From an uncultured Bacteroidales bacterium (GTDB taxonomy: Bacteria > Bacteroidota > Bacteroidia > Bacteroidales > FEN-979), in the NCBI GenBank assembly GCA_903959905.1, contig CAJBYO010000005.1:274674-338673 (forward strand): a DNA stretch of 64,000 nucleotides, read 5' to 3'. The notes under the pieces were generated by a model, which made no database searches, was not told the DNA's origin, and saw nothing but the letters and a program-made list of their open reading frames with translations. Positions 57,918 through 64,000 of this stretch are shown piece after piece. The position numbers and the translations under genes were made by a program. The first letter of the stretch is position 1. Each line of letters starts with the position of its first letter.

Positions 57918-59309
57918 ATGCAAACAGATCTTCCTGTCATGGATGAAGCCTTTTACGCCGCAATCTTCCATTCGATGGTGCACCCTGTTTTTTTAAAAAA
58001 TACAAATCTCGAATATGTGGCGGCGAACCAGGCTTTCTGTAGTCTTATGGGATTGCGCCTTGCCGAGATAGTGGGCAGCGATGACCATCTTTTCTTCACG
58101 GAAGAAGAAACTGTCTCATTCAGGGAAAATGATCAGAAGGTTCTCCAAACAGGTAATCCTGAAGGAAAGGAAGAATTCACGAAGTTGGTCAGAGGGTCAA
58201 TGCGTCGCTACCTGACGACAAAGTCGCTTCTGGAGGCCCCCGACGGCACAAGGTATATTCTGGGGGTTTCCTCAGAGATCACGGATAAATCGCTGATTTT
58301 TGACAAACTCCGGGAAAGTGAATCGCTGATTCGAACGCTGGTTCATGATTCTCCGAACCTGGTGCTTGTTCACGCCAACGGGAAAATCCTGTACAAGAAC
58401 CTGGCGATGACGCAACTACTTTGTCACCCTGGCGGTGAATTCATTGCCAAAGACGGGATCGGGCTGTACCGGAAGACAGGCAAGAAAACACTGAGAGCTG
58501 CCCTTATATCCTTAGCCTGCCAGGCCATCGGCCAGCATGAAGAAATTGAAATGCAGCTCAATCCCTATGAAGGGGGAACCAGGTATTTCCTTTTAAAGAA
58601 CAGTTACAGTTCCTACCAGAATATTAAGGCCATCATGTCGGTTCTGGTTGAAATTACTGAACGAAAACATCTTGAGTCGTACGTGCTGAACAAGATCATC
58701 GAAACGGAAGACCGCGACAGGAAAAGGTTTGCCGTTGACCTGCATGATGACCTGGGGCCAATTCTGTCAAGCATCAAGATTCATCTGGGCCTTGACAGGA
58801 ACATGACCGATCCGTTGCAATTCCTGGAAAATATGGAAATATGCAAAAAGCTGATAAAAGAAGCCTTTGAAAAAATCAGAATCATTTCCAACAACATAAC
58901 GCCTTCGGTCATAGACATGTATGGGCTGGATCCGGCAATAAGGTCGTTCATCCGGACATTGCGGGTTGAAAAAACCATATCAGTGCAGTTTCACAGCGAT
59001 CTGGGTGACAAACGGTTTTCAAACGAGCTTGAAATGCATTTTCTTAGGATTGTATGCGAACTGATAAACAATTCCATCAAACATTCAGGTGCCGCGAAAG
59101 TTAATGTACACCTGGGCTATTCTGGCAGTTGCATTACATTGTTATATTGGGACGACGGCAAGGGATACAACGTAGAGGAGATTATGAAAAGTGCAACCGG
59201 CATGGGGATATCAAATCTTTATTATCGTGTCAGTGTGATTGGCGGGGAACTGGATTTCCTTCACAGGAGAGGGAAAGTGATCGTCAGGATCAGGAAGAAT
59301 TTCAAGTGA
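57918..59309 (+). CDS. Soluble PAS-PAS histidine kinase (HisKA_3 type)
   Basis: 463 aa with no membrane segment, so it senses a cytoplasmic signal. PAS 1 (~15-125) has FLKNTNLEYVAANQAFCSLM and ends YILGVSSEITD; PAS 2 (~130-250) has LVLVHANGKILYKNLAM and ends VLVEITERK. The phosphoacceptor is H276 in RKRFAVDLHDDLGPILSS, the NarX/DegS-type DHp. The ATPase domain has ELINNSIKHSGAA (N box) and GKGY and MGISNL (G boxes). It pairs with the regulator just upstream. No obvious heme or flavin signature in PAS. Confidence 0.92.
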   Translation: MQTDLPVMDEAFYAAIFHSMVHPVFLKNTNLEYVAANQAFCSLMGLRLAEIVGSDDHLFFTEEETVSFRENDQKVLQTGNPEGKEEFTKLVRGSMRRYLTTKSLLEAPDGTRYILGVSSEITDKSLIFDKLRESESLIRTLVHDSPNLVLVHANGKILYKNLAMTQLLCHPGGEFIAKDGIGLYRKTGKKTLRAALISLACQAIGQHEEIEMQLNPYEGGTRYFLLKNSYSSYQNIKAIMSVLVEITERKHLESYVLNKIIETEDRDRKRFAVDLHDDLGPILSSIKIHLGLDRNMTDPLQFLENMEICKKLIKEAFEKIRIISNNITPSVIDMYGLDPAIRSFIRTLRVEKTISVQFHSDLGDKRFSNELEMHFLRIVCELINNSIKHSGAAKVNVHLGYSGSCITLLYWDDGKGYNVEEIMKSATGMGISNLYYRVSVIGGELDFLHRRGKVIVRIRKNFK

Positions 59310-59349
59310 AAGTTTTTTCATCGCGGACAGGGTCTTTCCGGTGGAAAAC

Positions 59350-59754
59350 TTAGAACTTCTTCTTGTGATAATCAAACTCCGTGTTGTCGCGGAGGAACTT
59401 GATTCGCTGCGCCATCATTACAAACGGGCTCATATTGTTCCCGTGCAGCCAGTTGATGGCCTCCTGCTTGCCCCGGCAGGCATCTGCAAATACAGCAAGG
59501 AAAGGATGTTTGTTGGTTATCAGCCACTGGTAGGCCTTCGGGTTTTCATCAATGGCCGCATCCAGTGCCGACAGGTGGAAGAATTTATTTTGAAAAAGCC
59601 ATGATGTGGCCTCCTCGCTGCCCCTGATCGCATGAGCCAGTGCAGCAACCTCAGGGTAGCCGTTTTTCATCAGCCACCCTGCAATTTCCGGGTTGCCATT
59701 GATCGCTTCGCCAAAAGCCAGCCAGATTTTTGCCGGATAATACAAGTTTTCCAT
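59350..59754 (-). CDS. Small protein made of four 25-residue helical repeats
   Basis: 134 aa. Residues 17-116 are four gap-free 25-residue units with the pattern A-(I/C)-x-(G/E)-x4-(I/A/Y)-x-x-WL-x-x-N; the WL and Asn are invariant in all four copies. It reads as a short alpha-alpha repeat, a likely protein-binding scaffold. I do not recognise a named family. It has no signal peptide or membrane segment. It converges with the kinase gene and is followed upstream by the radical SAM gene on the same strand (30-bp gap). Confidence 0.75.
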   Translation of the reverse strand: MENLYYPAKIWLAFGEAINGNPEIAGWLMKNGYPEVAALAHAIRGSEEATSWLFQNKFFHLSALDAAIDENPKAYQWLITNKHPFLAVFADACRGKQEAINWLHGNNMSPFVMMAQRIKFLRDNTEFDYHKKKF

Positions 59755-59784
59755 TCCCGAATATTTGAAAACTTACTCTAATCA

Positions 59785-60561
59785 CTAATAAACCCCAACA
59801 CTCAACCCCGCTCTCCGCACCTTAACCGCAATCGCCTCCAGTTCCTCCTGGCCGATCTTTTCAAGGTTATGCACCGGCGTTGCCCGGGCAATGGGGTAGA
59901 TCATCACCATTTTCGGTTTTATTTCAACGATGCGCCTGATCCATTCCTCCACCTCTGCCGGGGTGGTGTTGTCAACGATCTCCCCTTTGAAGGTGCCGCG
60001 GAGGAACATGCTCTGGATCACCAGGTTCCCGTTGAATTTCGTCAGGTTTTCAACCAGGGAGTCAAAAGAAACCGGGTCAACCGGGTTGTTGATCAGGTTG
60101 AAGACCCGTTCAAAACCCGCGTCCAGCTTGAGAATGTTGTTGTCAAGTTTCTGCAGGGCAGCAAAAACGGCAGGGATGTGAATCATGCTTGCATTTGACA
60201 GCACTGTGACCTTTGATAGCGGGACGTACTTGTCCCGCAGGGCAATGGTGTCATCCACAATACCGGCAAATTCAGGATGTAGCGTGGGCTCGCCGTTTCC
60301 TGCATAGGTGAGGGCATCGGGAAGGTAATCCTCATGAACCAGCTGCTGAAGACGCTGTTCAAGGAAAAGCTTTACTTCTGCACGTGAAGGGAACACCGGG
60401 TTGGGGGCCTGGTTGGGAGATGTCCAGCCGCATTCGCAGTAAATGCAGTTAAACGAACAGTATTTTGTGTGCAGCGGAAGCAGGTTGATTCCGAGTGAGA
60501 GCCCGAGCCTCCTGCTGCGCACCGGGCCAAAGATCACATCATTAAACAGAAATCCGGACAT
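59785..60561 (-). CDS. Radical SAM protein
   Basis: 258 aa from the ATG at 60561. The [4Fe-4S] site is in KYCSFNCIYCECG (CX3CX2C). The start has IFGPVRSRRLGLSLGINLLPL, a signature of a small radical SAM group (COG0731-like, related to wybutosine-type proteins). YAGNGEPTLHPEF is the SAM-binding GEP/GNGEPTL motif. The substrate is unknown. Cytoplasmic. The gene to the left (25-residue repeats) is on the same strand, but no functional link is evident. Confidence 0.85.
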   Translation of the reverse strand: MSGFLFNDVIFGPVRSRRLGLSLGINLLPLHTKYCSFNCIYCECGWTSPNQAPNPVFPSRAEVKLFLEQRLQQLVHEDYLPDALTYAGNGEPTLHPEFAGIVDDTIALRDKYVPLSKVTVLSNASMIHIPAVFAALQKLDNNILKLDAGFERVFNLINNPVDPVSFDSLVENLTKFNGNLVIQSMFLRGTFKGEIVDNTTPAEVEEWIRRIVEIKPKMVMIYPIARATPVHNLEKIGQEELEAIAVKVRRAGLSVGVY

Positions 60562-60642
60562 GTTGGGTAGATAGGATTGCAAAATTCTGCATTTTCTGTG
60601 TTAAAACCTACATTAAGATTACACCATGTTTTCTTTTAAAAT

Positions 60643-60676
60643 AACCACTAAGTGCCCTCCGTGCCTCAGTGGTTTT
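60643..60676. repeat. Short hairpin, CACTAAGTGCCCTCCGTGCC family
   Basis: AACCACT and AGTGGTT pair around a centre that matches the 16157-16255 repeat. It is in the 190-bp gap between the radical SAM and polyprenyl synthase starts. Confidence 0.75.
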
Positions 60677-60753
60677 TAATCCCTGTTATCGCCGTCAGCA
60701 TAAAACGGTTTCACTTAAAATGATTACTTTTACATCGTAAATCATCCAACCCT

Positions 60754-61728
60754 TTGGTATCACTGAACGACATAAAAGCGCCCATCTCCGGCCACATTGA
60801 AATTTTTGAAGGCAAATTCAGGGATTCAATGAAGAGCTCTGTTCCATTGCTGGATACCATCACAAGGTATATCATCAAGCGCAAAGGAAAACAGATGCGT
60901 CCGATGTTCGTTTTCCTGTCGGCGGGGCTCAACGGTACAGTGAATGAAAGCACCTTCAGGGCTGCCTCCCTGATCGAGTTGCTGCACACCGCAACCCTCG
61001 TTCATGACGATGTGGTGGACGATTCAAACCTCCGCCGGGGATTTTTCTCCATCAATGCGCTCTGGAAAAATAAGATCGCCGTGCTGGTTGGCGATTACCT
61101 CTTATCACAGGGATTGCTGCTTGCACTGGAACAGGACGAATTCAAACTGCTTAAAATCGTTTCAAGCGCAGTGCGCGAAATGAGTGAAGGGGAACTCCTT
61201 CAGATTGAGAAAGCCAGGAAACTTGATATCCAGGAATCGGTTTATTTTGAGATCATCCGCAAGAAAACCGCCACGCTGATAGCCTCCTGCTGTGGCTGTG
61301 GTGCAGCATCTGTGGGAGTTTCAGAGGAACTCGTTCAATCCATGTGGAGTTTTGGCGAACATGTTGGCATTGCCTTTCAGATAAAGGACGACCTGTTTGA
61401 TTATGAACACAATAATGCGACAGGAAAGCCCAACGGTACCGACATCCGCGATCAGAAAATGACCCTCCCGCTGATATACCTGCTGAACAATTCCGATTTC
61501 ATGGAGAAGCGCTGGATCATCAATACGGTTAAAAGCCACCACAACGATGCAGAAAAGGTCTCAAAGCTGATTGAAAAGGTGGTGGAACGCGGTGGAATAG
61601 CTTATGCCCGTGAAAAGATGATTGAGTACCGTCAGAAATCCCTTGAGATCCTGATGTCGTTCCCCGACAATGAGTACAGGAAATCCCTTGAACAGCTGGT
61701 TCTGTTTACAACCGAACGGAACGCCTGA
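60754..61728 (+). CDS. Polyprenyl (octaprenyl-type) diphosphate synthase
   Basis: 324 aa from a TTG at 60754; there is no ATG upstream in frame before a stop at 60721-60723, so the TTG is the only reasonable start. The first aspartate-rich motif is LVHDDVVDDSNLRRG and the second QIKDDLFDYEHN. The five-carbon addition reactions of isoprenyl diphosphate with allylic donors make quinone side chains or lipid carriers. It likely supplies the menaquinone tail used in respiration. Cytoplasmic. Confidence 0.92.
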   Translation: MVSLNDIKAPISGHIEIFEGKFRDSMKSSVPLLDTITRYIIKRKGKQMRPMFVFLSAGLNGTVNESTFRAASLIELLHTATLVHDDVVDDSNLRRGFFSINALWKNKIAVLVGDYLLSQGLLLALEQDEFKLLKIVSSAVREMSEGELLQIEKARKLDIQESVYFEIIRKKTATLIASCCGCGAASVGVSEELVQSMWSFGEHVGIAFQIKDDLFDYEHNNATGKPNGTDIRDQKMTLPLIYLLNNSDFMEKRWIINTVKSHHNDAEKVSKLIEKVVERGGIAYAREKMIEYRQKSLEILMSFPDNEYRKSLEQLVLFTTERNA

Positions 61729-61730
61729 GA

Positions 61731-62789
61731 TCAGGTTTTTTTCAATGTAAACCCAAATGTAGTGCCTACTCCGATCGTACTGCGGACGTTGATCGTTTGC
61801 TGGTGTGCCTCCAGGATATGCTTGACGATTGACAGGCCAAGGCCTTTACCTTTTTTGGTGGCGGCTCTGCCGCGTTCGGTGCGGTAAAACCGTTCAAAAA
61901 CCCGCGTCAGGTCCTGTGTGTCAATGCCCAGCCCGTTGTCGGTGACTTCGGTCAGGATGTTCTCATCCATGTCAAAAAAACTGATCTTTGTTTTTCCGTT
62001 TTCACGGTTGCCATACCTGATGGAATTGTCGATGATGTTGGTAAGCACCTGCCTGATCTTATCCTTGTCACCCTCTACCATCACAGGCCTCCCCGGATCC
62101 AGAATGGTTATCTGGATTTCATGTTTATGCGCTTTCATCTCCAGCAGTTCGGCAATCTCACGGGTGAGGCTCACAATGTCGAACCGGGTAATTTTCAGTT
62201 TCATCTGGCCCGATTCAAGTTGCGAGATCTCATCCAGGTCTTCCAGGATCTTTACCAGGCGTTCAATGCTCTTTTCCGTACGTTTCAGGTATTCCCGGTT
62301 GATGGTGTGGTCCTCCAGCCCGCCGTCAAGCAGTGTTGAAACGTATCCCTGGATGTTGAATAAGGGGGTTTTCAGCTCATGTGATACATTCCCGATGAAG
62401 TCGCGGCGATATTGCTCCAGCCGCCGGAGCTGTTCAATTTCACGTTGCTTCTCCCACTCCCAGTTCTCCACCTCTGCCTGAACATTGCCGATCAGGTTGG
62501 TTGACGACTGCATGGTTGTTTGCTCTTTCTTCCCCATCTTCACCGAATGGATCGACTTGTATATCAGCCGTATCTTGCTGTAAATGAATTTATCAAGGGT
62601 ATACAGGAAAATGCCGTAGGCAATGAGGAAAATCAGCGCTGAGGTCAGGAAAAGCGCAACAAACGTATAAAAATGCGAATAGGCATTGGTGAAAATGATT
62701 CCGACAGAAAGGAGAAAAAGCACGGCATAAGCGCCTGCGATGATCGCTGCATTAAGTAAAGCAAGGTTCTTTGGTTCATGAAACTTCAT
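61731..62789 (-). CDS. PhoR-like sensor histidine kinase
   Basis: 352 aa. Two membrane helices lie at ~12-35 and ~40-62, with almost no periplasmic loop. A short linker follows, then HisKA with H in RRDFIGNVSHELKTPLFNIQGY and HATPase_c with VLTNIIDNSIRYG, VTDNGLGI and GKGLGLSIVKHILEAH. The protein lacks a large sensory domain, so it may respond to a membrane or partner signal. It overlaps the regulator stop by 4 bp (ATGA). Confidence 0.92.
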   Translation of the reverse strand: MKFHEPKNLALLNAAIIAGAYAVLFLLSVGIIFTNAYSHFYTFVALFLTSALIFLIAYGIFLYTLDKFIYSKIRLIYKSIHSVKMGKKEQTTMQSSTNLIGNVQAEVENWEWEKQREIEQLRRLEQYRRDFIGNVSHELKTPLFNIQGYVSTLLDGGLEDHTINREYLKRTEKSIERLVKILEDLDEISQLESGQMKLKITRFDIVSLTREIAELLEMKAHKHEIQITILDPGRPVMVEGDKDKIRQVLTNIIDNSIRYGNRENGKTKISFFDMDENILTEVTDNGLGIDTQDLTRVFERFYRTERGRAATKKGKGLGLSIVKHILEAHQQTINVRSTIGVGTTFGFTLKKT

Positions 62790-63472
62790 CCCTCGTCAAA
62801 TTTGTAGCCGACCCCTTTGATGGTTTTAATGCTGTCAATTCCCAGCTTTTCGCGGATTCGGCGGATGTGAACATCAATGGTGCGGTCGCCAACCACGACG
62901 CCTTCACCCCACACCCCGGTGAAAATCTCTTCACGGGTGACCACCCTTTCAGGACGGGATACAAGGAACTGAAGCAGTTCAAACTCCTTACGCGCCAGCG
63001 TAATCTCATCTGTTCCTTTCACCACCAGATACTGGTTTTTATCAATTGTAAATTCTCTGAGAACAATGATATTGCTCTCTTCAGGCGTTGCTTTATATCT
63101 TCTCAGCATGGCCTGTATCCGGCTGATAAGCACTTTGGGCTTGATTGGTTTGGAGATGTAATCATCGGCACCTGCTTCAAAACCGGCAATCTGGGAATAA
63201 TCCTCCCCGCGGGCAGTCAGAAAAGCGATCAATGTTCCTTCCAGTTCAGGGATCTTCCTGATCTCCATGCACGTTTCCATGCCATCCATTACAGGCATCA
63301 TCAGGTCAAGGATGACAAGTTGGGGCTTGTGTTCCCGGGCAAGTTTCAGTGCTTTTTCACCGTTTTTGGCCTTGAGTACACGATAACCCTCTTTTTCAAG
63401 GTTATAGCCGAGGAATTCAAGGATGTCGGCTTCATCGTCAACGAGCAGGATAGTGATTGCAGTGTTTTCCAT
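62786..63472 (-). CDS. OmpR/PhoB-type response regulator
   Basis: 228 aa. The receiver has LLVDDEADILEF, phosphoacceptor in VILDLMMPVMDG, and the lysine of YISKPIKP. The C-terminal winged helix has LARKEFELLQFLVSRPERVVTREEIF and TIDVHIRRIREKLG, then TIKGVGYKFDEG. It is transcribed first, with the PhoR-like kinase gene coupled behind it. In Bacteroidota such pairs respond to phosphate or envelope signals; the stimulus here is unknown. A TATCTTTA element lies 21 nt upstream. Confidence 0.93.
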   Translation of the reverse strand: MENTAITILLVDDEADILEFLGYNLEKEGYRVLKAKNGEKALKLAREHKPQLVILDLMMPVMDGMETCMEIRKIPELEGTLIAFLTARGEDYSQIAGFEAGADDYISKPIKPKVLISRIQAMLRRYKATPEESNIIVLREFTIDKNQYLVVKGTDEITLARKEFELLQFLVSRPERVVTREEIFTGVWGEGVVVGDRTIDVHIRRIREKLGIDSIKTIKGVGYKFDEG

Positions 63473-63492
63473 TGTGATTCTATAGCTGGTTG

Positions 63493-63500
63493 TAAAGATA
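63493..63500 (-). promoter_or_regulatory. Candidate promoter -7 element (TATCTTTA) for the OmpR/PhoR pair
   Basis: One mismatch to TAnnTTTG on the minus strand, 21 nt before the ATG at 63472. Confidence 0.4.
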
Positions 63501-63549
63501 ATCTAAATCGTGTTTAAATCTCCCATCTCCTCTCCCGGAAATATGTATT

Positions 63550-63557
63550 TACCTTTG
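63550..63557 (+). promoter_or_regulatory. Candidate promoter -7 element (TACCTTTG) for the last gene
   Basis: Exact consensus, 38 nt before the ATG at 63595. A TTG -33 element is not evident. Confidence 0.45.
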
Positions 63558-63594
63558 CTGATCAGAATTCCCTAATTTTATAAAAAATTTCAGA

Positions 63595-64000
63595 ATGAAA
63601 AAGAGCATCATCCTCTGCCTTCTAATCCTGCCATTCATCAGCCTGGCGCAGCGGTTCAACGGAGGTATGACCGCCGGCGGACTGGTCAGCCAGATTGACG
63701 GCGATACCTGGCAGGGGTACCATAAATTCGGGTTCCTGGCAGGCGGGCTGGTCAGCCTGAAGGTATCCCCGCATTCCACTTTTCAGCTGGAGATGGAGTA
63801 TATCCAGAAGGGGATGAGACAAAATGGCGATACGGTGACAAATACTGGAAATACGTATCTTACGAGGCTCCACTATCTTGAGATCCCGCTCCTTTACCAG
63901 TATACTTTTGCAAAGAGAATGCAGGCAGAAATTGGCCCTGTAGCCGATGTCCTGCTGGGTACCTACGATGAGGTGAACAGTATGGAAGTCCCTTATCTTA
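63595..64000 (+). CDS. Outer-membrane beta-barrel protein, PorT-like (3' end outside window)
   Basis: About 135 residues are seen and the frame is open at the right edge. It has a short signal peptide (KKSIILCLLILPFISLAQ), then GGMTAGGLVSQIDGD and alternating strands (FQLEMEYIQKGMRQ; LHYLEIPLLYQYTF; EIGPVADVLLG). The texts Y-x-QKGMR and YLEIPLLYQY are typical of the outer-membrane beta-barrel family PF13568 in Bacteroidota. It should be an eight-strand barrel of unknown role in the outer membrane. Confidence 0.85.
   Translation, partial: MKKSIILCLLILPFISLAQRFNGGMTAGGLVSQIDGDTWQGYHKFGFLAGGLVSLKVSPHSTFQLEMEYIQKGMRQNGDTVTNTGNTYLTRLHYLEIPLLYQYTFAKRMQAEIGPVADVLLGTYDEVNSMEVPYL

Overview
The window is chromosomal DNA from a member of the Bacteroidota, probably an environmental anaerobe or facultative anaerobe. 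Evidence for this: a type IX secretion (T9SS) sorting domain on the first protein, PKD-like, choice-of-anchor L and FISUMP surface domains, promoters of the Bacteroidota form TAnnTTTG, a cobalamin-dependent ribonucleotide reductase, a type I asparaginase, and many intergenic hairpins built from short repeated phrases. Species cannot be told from the sequence.

Layout. (1) 2-3327, plus strand: the end of a large T9SS-exported repeat protein, then a methyltransferase, an OsmC protein, a DUF302 protein and MobA. (2) 3336-9093, minus strand: a sulfur-respiration operon with a Tat-exported molybdopterin polysulfide/thiosulfate reductase (PsrA-like), an Fe-S subunit, an NrfD-type membrane subunit, two half-size YeeE/YedE sulfur transporters and a membrane-anchored rhodanese-like protein. 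Divergent from it (9402-11132) are a ModE-type regulator, a TauE/SafE exporter and a MobB-like P-loop protein, so molybdenum cofactor and sulfur genes cluster. (3) 11056-30370: a receiver-only regulator, a 1.4-kaa surface protein, a small zinc-ribbon membrane protein, an erythromycin-esterase-like protein, tRNA-Ser(GGA), asparaginase, TatD, a heptosyltransferase, a metallo-beta-lactamase fold hydrolase, a large TolB-like/beta-barrel protein, a flavin-type oxidase and class II ribonucleotide reductase. (4) 30381-56964, all minus strand: a complete extracellular contractile injection system (eCIS) with its putative cargo. (5) 57278-64000: a NarL-type regulator with a soluble PAS histidine kinase, a 25-residue-repeat protein, a radical SAM protein, a polyprenyl synthase, a PhoR/PhoB-like pair and the start of an outer-membrane protein.

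The eCIS is the notable system. In transcription order it encodes a DUF4255 cap/terminator protein, an unknown 288-aa protein, one sheath, two tube proteins, a 51-aa DUF5908 protein, a LysM adaptor, a VgrG-like spike, a PAAR tip, gp25, two large baseplate proteins with a fibre-like protein between them, a repeat-built tape-measure protein, a DUF4157 protein, a Sec-exported protein, the AAA+ ATPase, a membrane protein with a degenerate GH18-like domain, and three proteins that look like payload.

The three terminal proteins are otherwise unrelated but share an N-terminal block, DNR-x6/7-QR(K/R)(L/M)Q-x-IAD, starting at residue 34-35. I read this as a candidate cargo-loading tag. The bodies behind it look like a PI3K/HipA-type kinase fold (596 aa), an amidoligase/glutamine-synthetase-like fold (544 aa) and an unrecognised 161-aa domain. 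Upstream of the operon, perfect palindromes lie between it and the divergent NarL/PAS two-component pair, which is a plausible controller. Functional statements about cargo and control are inference from sequence reading; no database search was run.
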